Shown piece after piece: positions 34,041-42,591 of a DNA stretch of 64,000 nt. How positions within the stretch are numbered: position 1 is the first letter of the stretch; the number at the start of each line of letters is the position of its first letter. The notes below the pieces were generated by a model. That model was not told the origin of the DNA. It did not search any database and saw nothing but the letters and a program-made list of their open reading frames with translations. The stretch covers positions 1 to 64,000 of IMG/VR virus record IMGVR_UViG_3300025141_010453; one strand, 5' to 3'. The position numbers and the translations under genes were made by a program. This DNA is from a virus.

Positions 34041-34726
34041 AACCATTTTTTTCAATAGCAATTCCAACCTATGAAATGCATGGTCTCGGTACCGAATTTT
34101 TAGAATTCACCTTTCAATCTTTAAGAAAACAAACCTTCCAAGATTTTGAGGTTATAGTATCAGACCATAGTTCTAATGACTCTATTAAAACCCTTTGTGG
34201 TGATTGGGAAAAGGTTAAATATTTTAAAAATGAAAATGGTGTGGGTAAATCTTCAACTAATATAAATTATGCAATAAAGCAATGTTCTGGTGAATGGATT
34301 AAAATATTATTTCAAGATGATTTTTTATTTAACGATTCAGCATTAGAAATAATGTATAATCATATATTAAAAAATAAAGAAAGTAACTGGTTAATAAGTG
34401 CTTGTGAACACAGTAATGATGGAATTAATATGTATAGACCATTTTATCCTAAATGGAATGATAGAATGCATTTAGGGATTAATACATTTAGTTCACCAAG
34501 TGTCTTAACATTTAAAAATAATAATGTATTATTATTTGATGAGAGGTTGGTTTGGTTAATGGATGTTGAGTATTATAAAAGAATGTATGATTTATATGGT
34601 GAACCATCTTATTTAAATGAGGTTACCATAGTAAATAGAACATGGGTAAATCAAGTTTCTAATATTTTAAATGAAAAAATTAAGAATTATGAGTTGGATT
34701 TGGTCACTAAAAAATATGTAAATTAA
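34037..34726 (+). CDS. Glycosyltransferase family 2 (GT-A)
   Basis: Protein of 229 residues. PFFSIAIPTYEMHGLGTEF opening, SLRKQTFQDFEVIVSDHSS and the acidic motif KILFQDDFLF (Asp-Asp near residue 97) are standard GT2 elements. The C-terminal part is short (MDVEYYKRMYDLYGEPS). Soluble. Coupled by ATGA to the reductase gene. Confidence 0.78.
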   Translation: MKPFFSIAIPTYEMHGLGTEFLEFTFQSLRKQTFQDFEVIVSDHSSNDSIKTLCGDWEKVKYFKNENGVGKSSTNINYAIKQCSGEWIKILFQDDFLFNDSALEIMYNHILKNKESNWLISACEHSNDGINMYRPFYPKWNDRMHLGINTFSSPSVLTFKNNNVLLFDERLVWLMDVEYYKRMYDLYGEPSYLNEVTIVNRTWVNQVSNILNEKIKNYELDLVTKKYVN

Positions 34727-34728
34727 AA

Positions 34729-36396
34729 ATGGACAAATTTAAAGTATTACTTATGTACCCAAACGAGCCGATGGTTGGGGTTATTCCTAGTAATTTAGCG
34801 TATCTATCTGCATGTTTAAAAGAAGCGGGTCATGATGTTAGATTATTTGATACATCATTATACAAATCTATTAGGTATGCTCCCAGACGTGATAACTGGA
34901 ATCAACAGAAAGAGACAACAAAATCATTTGATTCTGTAAGTAGTCAAGATGAGTTAAGGACTAAAATGGGCCATGTAAAAACTTCTAATGTGGGAGATTA
35001 TCAAAAAATGCGTGAGACTAGTCCTCACAGCGATTTTGCAGATTTGGTGGAAGACTGGAAACCTAATTTAATCGCCACTACAACAGTTGATAGCACAATA
35101 GAATTTACTTGGGAATTTATAGAGGAGATTAGAGGGAAGAGGCCTAAAGTAATAATGGGTGGAGTAGGAGCTACATTTAACTATGACAGAATTTTAAATT
35201 CTGGGTATGTTGATTATGTTAATGTAGGAGAAGGAGAAGGTTCTTTACCTGAATTATGTGGAAGATTGCAACGTAATGAAGATTGTTATGATATAAAGAA
35301 TATATACCTCAAAGGTCCAGATGGTAAGATAATTACGAATCCTCAACGTCCTAGGACGGATATAGATGAATTGCCGATGCCTGATTTTTCTATATATGAA
35401 GAACAACGATTCTATAGACCATTTATGGGTAGAGTGGTAAGAATGGTACAAATTGATTGGGATAGAGGATGCCCATACCAATGTACATATTGTGCAGCAC
35501 CAGCAATTGTAGCCAATAATAGAAAGGAAAAAATTGGAAATTATTATAGGGTTAAGAATGAAGATAAAATATTCGAAGAAATGAAATTCTTAATTAAAAC
35601 ATATAGTCTAGATTTTATGTATATTAGTTCTGAAACGTTATGTATTATCCCATGGGAGAAATTTAAACGATTAGGTGAGAGATATATTAAAGAAATAGGA
35701 TTACCATTTTGGTGTCAGAGTAGATTAGATAGTTTTACAGAGGAAAGAACAGAATTATTAAAAAGAATGGGCTGTCAATCAGTATCGGTAGGCCTTGAGC
35801 ATGGAAGTGAAAAAGTGAGAATGGGAATATTAAGAAAACAATTAAGAAATGATAAAGTATTAGATGGGTTTAAAACTCTTGCAAAATATAATATCCGTCC
35901 CACTGTTAACAGTATGATGGGACTTCCAGATGAAACTCGAGAAGAAGTATTTGAAACATTAGAATTAAATAGAAAAATTGCAAAAATATTAAAAGGTAAT
36001 CGTAATCTAAATATTTTTACATTTGTGCCATTCCACGGAACAGCTCTGCGAACAATGTGTATAAATAAAGGTTATGTGAATCCAGAGGAACCAATACCAT
36101 TTTCTTTCTATAAAGAAAGTATGTTAACTATGCCTCAACTATCAAAAGAAGAAATTGCTGGATTAGAAAAAACTGCTCATCTGTACATAGAATTACCTAA
36201 ATCATATTATCCTAAAATAAAAATAGCTGAAAAGGATGATAAAAAAGGTAGAAAAATGTTTGACGAACTAAGTAATATTTTCCAAAAAATAAAGGCAAAA
36301 CAGGACGATGCATTAAATGTTACTGTTGAAGAGGACCATTTAAGTAGCCCAATGGTTAATTTTGGTGGGAAAATAGATTTGACAGGAGATTATTAG
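34729..36396 (+). CDS. B12-binding-domain radical SAM enzyme
   Basis: Protein of 555 residues. N-terminal Rossmann-like B12-type domain (VLLMYPNEPMVGVIPSNL, LKEAGHDVRLFDTS, then IMGGVGATFNYD). Radical SAM core from about 240 with the cluster motif RGCPYQCTYCA (Cys248, Cys252, Cys255), then LERMGCQSV-like strand and GLEHGSEKVR. No DxHxxG motif is seen, so cobalamin binding is uncertain. Such enzymes methylate, epimerise or rearrange unactivated carbons. Inside a glycan block it may tailor a sugar, but the substrate is unknown. It has no overlap with its neighbours. Confidence 0.82.
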   Translation: MDKFKVLLMYPNEPMVGVIPSNLAYLSACLKEAGHDVRLFDTSLYKSIRYAPRRDNWNQQKETTKSFDSVSSQDELRTKMGHVKTSNVGDYQKMRETSPHSDFADLVEDWKPNLIATTTVDSTIEFTWEFIEEIRGKRPKVIMGGVGATFNYDRILNSGYVDYVNVGEGEGSLPELCGRLQRNEDCYDIKNIYLKGPDGKIITNPQRPRTDIDELPMPDFSIYEEQRFYRPFMGRVVRMVQIDWDRGCPYQCTYCAAPAIVANNRKEKIGNYYRVKNEDKIFEEMKFLIKTYSLDFMYISSETLCIIPWEKFKRLGERYIKEIGLPFWCQSRLDSFTEERTELLKRMGCQSVSVGLEHGSEKVRMGILRKQLRNDKVLDGFKTLAKYNIRPTVNSMMGLPDETREEVFETLELNRKIAKILKGNRNLNIFTFVPFHGTALRTMCINKGYVNPEEPIPFSFYKESMLTMPQLSKEEIAGLEKTAHLYIELPKSYYPKIKIAEKDDKKGRKMFDELSNIFQKIKAKQDDALNVTVEEDHLSSPMVNFGGKIDLTGDY

Positions 36397-36402
36397 AATA
36401 AT

Positions 36403-37080
36403 ATGTTTATAATACCTAGTAAATATGTCCCAGATGTAAGCCCCTTATTCAAATGTGTTGAATCAATAACAAAATTTCATCCGACAGAAAAAATAATTGT
36501 GGTGGATTCGTATTCTGATGATGATTCATATTTAAAAGACTTTGAGAAGTACGATAATGTAATCGTATCAAAATATAAAAATAAACATTACGAATGTGGT
36601 GCGTTGTACTATGCTTATAAAGAATTCCCAAATGAACAATTCTATGCTTTAATTCAAGATTCAATTATCCTAAAAACTAATTGGAGTGAATTTATTCATG
36701 ATGATATAACTTATAATCTGATGTGGTTTCAAGAAGCGGGTCCATTTTTAGAGCCCCAATTTAACTACCTTAAAGAGGTATTAGAAAAAACCGACTATCT
36801 TCCTCACGAAAATACTGGCCATAAAGGCACATATGGTATGTTAGGGGTATATAAAAAAGATGTTATAGAAACTTTTATTAATAAAGGATTATTAGAAGTG
36901 TTATTACCAATAGATAAATTCGGTTCTCAGATGACTGAAAGAATTGCCGGTATATGTTTAACACAAGACGGTCAAGATATAGTCACCAATTCTATCGAAG
37001 GTGATTTTTTATCCAAAGTTTCTCAACTAAATAATCACGAATTAAAATATTTTAAAAAATTCTATATGGGAAGACAATAA
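36403..37080 (+). CDS. Glycosyltransferase-like protein (GT-A-type, unassigned)
   Basis: Protein of 225 residues. The opening (FIIPSKYVPDVSPLFKCVES, with EKIIVVDSYSDDDSY) is like GT-A proteins in which an Asp-rich loop binds nucleotide. YALIQDSIILKTNW occupies the place of the usual DxD strand. The C-terminus (MTERIAGICLTQDGQ) recalls DUF5672-like proteins. Its last codons run into repeat R2. Activity is unproven. Confidence 0.55.
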   Translation: MFIIPSKYVPDVSPLFKCVESITKFHPTEKIIVVDSYSDDDSYLKDFEKYDNVIVSKYKNKHYECGALYYAYKEFPNEQFYALIQDSIILKTNWSEFIHDDITYNLMWFQEAGPFLEPQFNYLKEVLEKTDYLPHENTGHKGTYGMLGVYKKDVIETFINKGLLEVLLPIDKFGSQMTERIAGICLTQDGQDIVTNSIEGDFLSKVSQLNNHELKYFKKFYMGRQ

Positions 37081-37130
37081 AATAGTCTTCTTCCTCCTTT
37101 GACATATTAAATTTTTCGTGTTATAATTAA
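37071..37130 (+). repeat. 60-bp direct repeat R2 (terminator/promoter-like cassette)
   Basis: Second identical copy of the element at 25683-25742, 11.4 kb away. Here the hairpin arms extend to GGAAGAC/GTCTTC-TTCC because of the adjacent bases. Identity ends exactly at TAA/T versus TAA/A. Confidence 0.9.
37098..37127 (+). promoter_or_regulatory. Strong promoter in R2, second half of the glycan block
   Basis: TTGACA (37099-37104), 17-nt spacer, TATAAT (37122-37127). The next gene starts 33 nt later behind an A-rich leader. The transcript can run to gp55 at 52698, since no terminator is seen in between. Confidence 0.7.
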
Positions 37131-37160
37131 TGATATAAAATTAAATAAACAAAATAAAAA

Positions 37161-37637
37161 ATGAGCAAATTCGAACACGTAAAAGATAAATTTATTAAAG
37201 CATCACTAGAAGATTATAAAGAAGTTATTGATAAAGCAAAACCAGATAACTTATCTGTAAGTAATTACAGGGTAGAAAAACCATGGGGTTATGAATTGTG
37301 GTTGGAGTTAAATGAATTTTATGCTTATAAAGTTATTCATATGGAAAAGGGTAATAGATGTAGTTTACAATCTCATGATTACAAAATAGAAGCAAACTAC
37401 GTTATTGAGGGTGAAGCAGAAGTACTTTTAGAAAATGATGAAGGGGTTATGGAATCAAAAATATACACGGTTGGAACTGGCTGGACTGTACCTTTAAATA
37501 GAAAACATAGAGTCGTAGCCAAAGAAAGTTATACAGCGTTAGAAGTATCAACCCCTCATCTTAACGATGTAGTAAGATTTGAAGATGATACAAATAGAGC
37601 GTCAGGTAAAATAGAAAGAGAACATGGTGTTAAATAA
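37161..37637 (+). CDS. Cupin, mannose-6-phosphate isomerase type II-like
   Basis: Protein of 158 residues. It carries the cupin pattern of ManC-type phosphomannose isomerase domains: VEKPWGYELWLELNEFYAYK, CSLQSHDYKIEANYVIEGE (metal-binding His, Glu) and the closing GWTVPLNRKHRVVA, then RFEDDTNRASGKIERE. It might interconvert fructose-6-P and mannose-6-P, supplying GDP-mannose for the 3,5-epimerase downstream, or isomerise another sugar phosphate. First gene after R2; overlaps the next by 14 nt. Confidence 0.72.
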   Translation: MSKFEHVKDKFIKASLEDYKEVIDKAKPDNLSVSNYRVEKPWGYELWLELNEFYAYKVIHMEKGNRCSLQSHDYKIEANYVIEGEAEVLLENDEGVMESKIYTVGTGWTVPLNRKHRVVAKESYTALEVSTPHLNDVVRFEDDTNRASGKIEREHGVK

Positions 37638-39291
37638 AACCATATATTGTAAGATATGTAATAGAGATGTAGAATATTGTACTGATTATGTCGGTGACAA
37701 ACATTCTCTAGTTAAGTTTTGTAATATTTGTGATAGTAGGATAGAGGAGGATTATAAATTTTGTATTCTAGCAGCTGGAAAAGGTAGTAGAAATACTACT
37801 GTAGAAGGTCTTCATAAAGCTTTATTACCATTAGAAAATAAAGCAGTAATTTCTCGTATAATAGACAGTGTACCAAAGGAAATAGAGATAGTAATCGCAT
37901 TAGGGTATAAAGCGGAACAAGTAAAAACTTATATAGAAGAAGTTTTTCCTAAAAGAGATATTACATTTGTAGAAGTAAAAAATTATGATGGTCCAGGTTC
38001 AGGACCAGGATTAAGTTTACTAGAATGTAAAGAACATTTACAAACACCATTTATATTTACTTCAGCTGACACTCTGATAGAAGAGAACTTCATATTTGAC
38101 ACATTAAAAGAAAATTGGCTCGGTACTTCTCATGTTAATATGGAAGATTCTTTAAAATATTGTTTAGTAAAAGGAAGTAAATATTTAGATAGACTATATT
38201 ATGGAACTGGTAATATAGCATATATAGGATTAGCTGGAATATATGATTATAAATCATATTGGAAAAATTTGGAAAACCACAATATCATTAAAGATGAATA
38301 CCAGGTTATTCATGGTTTTGATGAGTTAGATAAGGTAAAATTAGTGAACTTAACATGGTATGATACAGGTAATAATGAATCTTATCTTGAAACAAGAAAA
38401 TCTTTTACTAATGAAGTGGTGGCGATAAAAAATAAAGAAGCTCTTTTTATTGATAATAAAAAAGTAATAAAATACTACGATAAAAAAGATAAGGCTTTAA
38501 AGAGAATTGAGCGAACTAAGTATTTAAATAATTGTTCTCCTAAGGTAATGAAGTTAAATGATAACATGTATTCTTATGAATATATCGATGGTAAAATGTT
38601 ATCTAATATTTGTGATGAACATACATTAAAAAAATGTTTAGATTTTTTCTACGAAACTTTTGGTAAAGACGAATATAATAAAACTAAAAAGTTTGCCCGT
38701 GACTGTATAAGGATGTATAATGAGAAGACCTTTAACCGAATCAAAATATTTGAGGGTACTGGTCTTGATAAAATTAAATATATAAATGGTGTAGAAGTAC
38801 AACCCATCAAAGAAATGTTAAATAGAGTAGATTGGGAAAAGATATACTCTAATGCTATACCAGCTAGATTTCACGGAGATTACCAACCAGAGAATATAAT
38901 ATATACGGGAACTGAGTTTAAACTAATTGATTGGAGGGAATCTTTTGGTGATGATTTAGAAATAGGTGATTTATATTATGATTTAGGTAAATTACATCAC
39001 GCGTTAACCATAAACGGCCAAGAGGTGTTAAAGAATAATTATGGGTATAAAATTAAAAAGGATACATGCACAGTTAATTACAGTATAAAAAGTAATTTAT
39101 TAACTTTACTAGGGTACTTAGAAGATTTCTGTAAAGAAAAAAACTATAACTGGGGTAACGTTGAAATATTAAGTATATTACAGTATATTAGTATATCTTC
39201 TCTGTATCCAGAGTTTCATAATGGAGATTATGGAAGATTCCTATTCTTATTAGGAAAATACCAGCTAGCAAAAAAATTAAATATACGATGA
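37624..39291 (+). CDS. Zinc-ribbon, sugar nucleotidyltransferase and APH-type kinase fusion
   Basis: Protein of 555 residues with three parts. Residues 1-40 hold two CxxC pairs (Cys9/12, Cys33/36), a probable zinc ribbon. Residues 46-270 are a nucleotidyltransferase (LAAGKGSR at 49-56, HKALLPLENKAVISRI, the FTSADTLIEE strand). Residues 290-555 are an aminoglycoside/choline-kinase-like domain (FHGDYQPENII, about 416-426, and LIDWRES with Asp436). One polypeptide could phosphorylate a sugar or alcohol and then activate it as an NDP or CDP derivative. It sits beside GmhA, so a heptose or related sugar phosphate is a reasonable substrate, but that is inference. Confidence 0.78.
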   Translation: MVLNKTIYCKICNRDVEYCTDYVGDKHSLVKFCNICDSRIEEDYKFCILAAGKGSRNTTVEGLHKALLPLENKAVISRIIDSVPKEIEIVIALGYKAEQVKTYIEEVFPKRDITFVEVKNYDGPGSGPGLSLLECKEHLQTPFIFTSADTLIEENFIFDTLKENWLGTSHVNMEDSLKYCLVKGSKYLDRLYYGTGNIAYIGLAGIYDYKSYWKNLENHNIIKDEYQVIHGFDELDKVKLVNLTWYDTGNNESYLETRKSFTNEVVAIKNKEALFIDNKKVIKYYDKKDKALKRIERTKYLNNCSPKVMKLNDNMYSYEYIDGKMLSNICDEHTLKKCLDFFYETFGKDEYNKTKKFARDCIRMYNEKTFNRIKIFEGTGLDKIKYINGVEVQPIKEMLNRVDWEKIYSNAIPARFHGDYQPENIIYTGTEFKLIDWRESFGDDLEIGDLYYDLGKLHHALTINGQEVLKNNYGYKIKKDTCTVNYSIKSNLLTLLGYLEDFCKEKNYNWGNVEILSILQYISISSLYPEFHNGDYGRFLFLLGKYQLAKKLNIR

Positions 39292-39917
39292 AAGACTTAA
39301 TAAGCACCTACAAAAAAGAATCTGCCGACGCCTTTATATCAATTAAAACAGAAGATATAGAAGCATTTGTAGATTTAATTATTGACGCTTATATTAATGA
39401 AAAAAAAGTATTTGCGTGTGGTAACGGAGGTAACGTAGCATCAGTACAAAATTTAGTATTAGATTTAAATATGCATCCATTTGTGTCTGAAGATAAATCA
39501 CAAAGAAAGGGAAAAAGAAATAAGTTTCATGCTATTAGTTTATGTGAGTCAACCGCGGCAATTACTGGAATAGCTAATGACTTAGGTATGGATAATATAT
39601 TTGTAGAACAATTAAAGTATCAAGCAGGAAAGGGTGATATATTATTTGCAATGTCAGGTTCGGGTAATTCTAAAAATATAATAGAAGCTTTAAAAATAGC
39701 TAAAAAATTAGGGATGGTATGTGTGGTAATGACACGAAATAATAACACCAAATCAGACGATTATGCTGACCTTGTTCTCAGAATCACAAGTGATAAATCA
39801 GTATTCCCTGGACAAACAGGAGGGAACAATAATAACTTCCATTATGAAGATTGTATCTCTAAAGTATCACATATCGCAGTAGGAATATTAAAACAATACG
39901 TAGAAAATGAAAATTAA
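39288..39917 (+). CDS. gmhA: SIS-domain sugar isomerase, GmhA-like
   Basis: Protein of 209 residues. VFACGNGGNVASVQNLVLDL (phosphate-binding loop), ISLCESTAAITGIANDLG and LFAMSGSGNSKNIIEALK are the hallmarks of phosphoheptose isomerases. The C-terminal HYEDCISKVSHIAVGIL has the helix with the catalytic-type His and Glu. GmhA converts sedoheptulose 7-phosphate to D-glycero-D-manno-heptose 7-phosphate. The split transketolase genes that follow could make that substrate. ATGA overlap with the kinase fusion. Confidence 0.82.
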   Translation: MKDLISTYKKESADAFISIKTEDIEAFVDLIIDAYINEKKVFACGNGGNVASVQNLVLDLNMHPFVSEDKSQRKGKRNKFHAISLCESTAAITGIANDLGMDNIFVEQLKYQAGKGDILFAMSGSGNSKNIIEALKIAKKLGMVCVVMTRNNNTKSDDYADLVLRITSDKSVFPGQTGGNNNNFHYEDCISKVSHIAVGILKQYVENEN

Positions 39918-40683
39918 TCCAAACAAATTAAGAAAATATGTTTTAGATATGGTCTATGAAAAACAATCAGGTCATATAGGAGGTAGTTTTTCATTAGCAG
40001 AAATAATAAAATATCTATATGAAAATTTTAATTTAGTAGAACCAAATAAAGATAAATTAATTCTATCTAAAGGACATGCAGTACCTATCTTATATGCTGT
40101 ATTATATGAATTAGGTTTAATTGACTCTCTTGAAAATTTTAGAGAGGTTGATTCTCCTTTACAAGGACATCCAGATAAGGAAAGATTATCTTTGATACAT
40201 GCTACAACAGGTGCCTTAGGACAAGGGTTGAGTATAGCTATCGGACATTCTTTAGCGTGTAAAGCTAAAGAATTAGATAATAAGATTTTTTGTATATTAG
40301 GGGATGGTGAAATACAGGAAGGACAAGTATGGGAAGCATTCATGTTAGCTCCTAAATATGAATTAGATAATTTAGTATGTTTTATAGATTATAATAAAGC
40401 ACAGAATGATGGTTATGTAAAAGATATCTTAGATATGGGAGACCTACAGTCAAAAATTAAAGCCTTTGGTTGGGAAACATATATTATAGATGGTCATAGT
40501 CTAAAGGATATAGATTATCTATTATCATCATTGAAAAACCGTAAAAAACCAATTTGTGTAATTTTAGATACTATAAAAGGTAAAGGGGTTTCATTTATGG
40601 AAGACCCGGAATGGCATGCAAAAGCCCCCAACGAAGAAGAATATAATAATGCATTAAAAGAATTAGGATATGAAAGCGACTAG
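39907..40683 (+). CDS. tktA: Transketolase, N-terminal (TPP-binding) subunit
   Basis: Protein of 258 residues, equal to the first third of a normal transketolase. SGHIGGSFSLAEI, LSKGHAVPILYAVL, GALGQGLSIAIGHSLA and the TPP/Mg motif GDGEIQEGQVWEA followed by IDYN are all present. Split transketolases occur in secondary-metabolite and surface-sugar clusters. With its partner downstream (14-nt overlap) it would move two-carbon units, for example making sedoheptulose 7-phosphate for GmhA. Confidence 0.88.
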   Translation: MKINPNKLRKYVLDMVYEKQSGHIGGSFSLAEIIKYLYENFNLVEPNKDKLILSKGHAVPILYAVLYELGLIDSLENFREVDSPLQGHPDKERLSLIHATTGALGQGLSIAIGHSLACKAKELDNKIFCILGDGEIQEGQVWEAFMLAPKYELDNLVCFIDYNKAQNDGYVKDILDMGDLQSKIKAFGWETYIIDGHSLKDIDYLLSSLKNRKKPICVILDTIKGKGVSFMEDPEWHAKAPNEEEYNNALKELGYESD

Positions 40684-41578
40684 AGATGGGTTTGGTGAAC
40701 AATTAGTTTTATCTGCAAAAGATAACGAAAATATTATAGGTCTTAGTGCTGACCTAGGAAAAGCAACCAAAATAAATCAATTTGGAGCGGTTTATCCAGA
40801 GAGACTATATGAAATGGGTATCGCGGAAAATAATATGATTGGGGTTGCGTCCGGACTTTCAGAATATGGGTATAAAGTATTCTTAGCGTCATTCGCATCC
40901 TTCTTAACTGGTAAATATGATACTATTAGATGTTCTATAGCGTACTCAAATGTACCATGTATCATAGTAGGGACACATTGTGGTATGGCTATAGGAAGAG
41001 ATGGGGTAACCCAAATGGGGTTAGAAGACTTAAGTTTAATGAGGTCTTTACCAGGAATGGTAGTGTTAAATCCATCTACATATAACCAAACTAAGTCAAT
41101 TGTAAAATATTTGTGTGATAGTGAATTAAAAAACCCACATTATTTAAGACTAGGAAGACAACCAGTTGATGAGTATTATTCAGAAGATGTTGAATTCACT
41201 CCAGGTAAAGGAATTGTAGTAAGAGAAGGAAGAAAGGCCGTAGTATTCTCTACAGGTTGTGTATTACCTGATGTATTAGCAGCAACAGTAGATTTAGATA
41301 TAGCAGTTATTGATATGCCGACTATCAAACCTTTAGATAAAAAAATAATAGAAAAATACGGTGATAAACATATTTTTACAGTAGAAGACCATTCAATAAT
41401 CGGAGGTTTGGGTTCGAGTGTAGCGGAAGTCATAGCAGAAGAAGGATTAAAAGGAAAATTACATAGAATTGGTGTTAATGATATATTTCCAGAATCTGGA
41501 TTACCAATAGATTTATATAACAAATATGGCTTAAGTTCTAATAAGATTAAAAAAAGAATATTAAGTGAATTGGGTTAA
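40670..41578 (+). CDS. tktB: Transketolase, C-terminal (pyrimidine-binding) subunit
   Basis: Protein of 302 residues. Pyrimidine domain: GLSADLGKATKINQFG, ERLYEMGIAENNMIGVASGL (catalytic-type Glu) and FASFLTGKYDTIRCSIAYS; then THCGMAIGRDGVTQMGLEDL. The C-terminal domain has VVFSTGCVLP and VEDHSIIGGLGS. It complements the preceding subunit to form an active heterotetramer-type transketolase. Overlaps on both sides suggest tightly matched translation. Confidence 0.88.
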   Translation: MKATRDGFGEQLVLSAKDNENIIGLSADLGKATKINQFGAVYPERLYEMGIAENNMIGVASGLSEYGYKVFLASFASFLTGKYDTIRCSIAYSNVPCIIVGTHCGMAIGRDGVTQMGLEDLSLMRSLPGMVVLNPSTYNQTKSIVKYLCDSELKNPHYLRLGRQPVDEYYSEDVEFTPGKGIVVREGRKAVVFSTGCVLPDVLAATVDLDIAVIDMPTIKPLDKKIIEKYGDKHIFTVEDHSIIGGLGSSVAEVIAEEGLKGKLHRIGVNDIFPESGLPIDLYNKYGLSSNKIKKRILSELG

Positions 41579-42215
41579 TAAAGATACCGAACTATATTGT
41601 TCCTTCGCAAAAAAAGCAGGCAATACAGGATGCCAAATGATGAACTCTGCTTTTTATTATCATAAATTAAATAAAATTTATAAATCATTCTCAGTTGATT
41701 CCGTAGGAGAAGCTATAAATGCGGTTAAAACTTTAGATATAAAAGGTTTTGCTATTACTATGCCATATAAAAAAGAGGTGCTAGAATTTGTAGATGATAT
41801 GGAAGAATGTGTAAATTATATAGGAGCAGCAAATACAGTAATAAATACTGATGGTCATTTACATGCATATAATACAGATTATTTAGCAGCAAAGGATTTT
41901 TTGAAAGACTATAATGAAAAGGTTTTCTTTAAGAATCCATATATTCTAGGAGATGGTGGGTACGCCGCTGCAGTTAAAGCAGCATTTAGACATCATAGTA
42001 TAGAACCTACAATAATTACTAGAAAAAACTGGAAGGATATTAAGGATATAGAAGATGGTTTAATATATAATTGTACTCCATCTCAAAATTGGCCAAGAAA
42101 TAAATCAAATACACTAATAGATTGTCAAGTAAATACAATAACAGGACATAAATTAGCTAAAATACAAGCAAGTCATCAATACAAACTGTATACCAATTTA
42201 GAATTTCCTTTTTAA
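41565..42215 (+). CDS. Shikimate dehydrogenase-like protein (AroE family), short
   Basis: GTG start inside the preceding gene; 216 residues against about 270 for AroE. The substrate domain is well kept: MMNSAFYYHKLNK, GFAITMPYKKEVLEF (Lys of the catalytic pair) and IGAANTVINTDGHLHAYNTDY (Asp). The cofactor half begins PYILGDGGYAAAVKAA but is shortened, without the NRT-type NADP loop and with a truncated C-terminus. It may reduce a shikimate-like or cyclic polyol ketone, or be partly degenerate. No other shikimate gene is present. Confidence 0.75.
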   Translation: MNWVNKDTELYCSFAKKAGNTGCQMMNSAFYYHKLNKIYKSFSVDSVGEAINAVKTLDIKGFAITMPYKKEVLEFVDDMEECVNYIGAANTVINTDGHLHAYNTDYLAAKDFLKDYNEKVFFKNPYILGDGGYAAAVKAAFRHHSIEPTIITRKNWKDIKDIEDGLIYNCTPSQNWPRNKSNTLIDCQVNTITGHKLAKIQASHQYKLYTNLEFPF

Positions 42216-42217
42216 TT

Positions 42218-42586
42218 ATGAAAAAAAATCCAAGACCAAAAACAATATTTTGTGATATAGATGGGACATTAGTTAAACAGAATGGTAATCTATCTAAACA
42301 ATTAAAAACCCCAATGGAGTTATTGCCTGGTACAATAGATAGGTTAACGGATTGGGATAGGAAGGGATATAATATAATTTTAACTACGGGACGAAGAGAG
42401 TGTATGAGAAAAATGACTGAAGAACAATTGGCTGCCCTTGGAATTTTCTATGACCTATTAATTATGGGTCTTGGTGGGGGAGAAAGAGTTTTAATCAATG
42501 ATAAAAAACCAAATTCTGATGATGAAACAGCATTCGCATTTTCACTAAAAAGAAATCTTGGTCTTGAATTCTTAAAAAACATTTAG
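42218..42586 (+). CDS. Small HAD phosphatase (KdsC/GmhB-like size)
   Basis: Protein of 122 residues. Motif I FCDIDGTLVK (Asp13, Asp15), motif II ILTTGRRECM, and a late motif GGERVLINDKKPN with conserved Asp. There is no cap domain, so it likely acts on a small sugar phosphate or phosphonucleotide. In this setting it could remove a phosphate from a heptose bisphosphate, the job of GmhB, although GmhB itself is larger. Gap of 2 nt from the AroE-like gene. Confidence 0.72.
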   Translation: MKKNPRPKTIFCDIDGTLVKQNGNLSKQLKTPMELLPGTIDRLTDWDRKGYNIILTTGRRECMRKMTEEQLAALGIFYDLLIMGLGGGERVLINDKKPNSDDETAFAFSLKRNLGLEFLKNI

Positions 42587-42591
42587 TCTTT

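Noticed and set aside
39907-42215. Split transketolase plus AroE-like gene as an aminoshikimate (AHBA-type) antibiotic pathway
   Set aside because: No dehydroquinate synthase, no dehydratase and no AHBA synthase are present; a sugar pathway with GmhA explains more.
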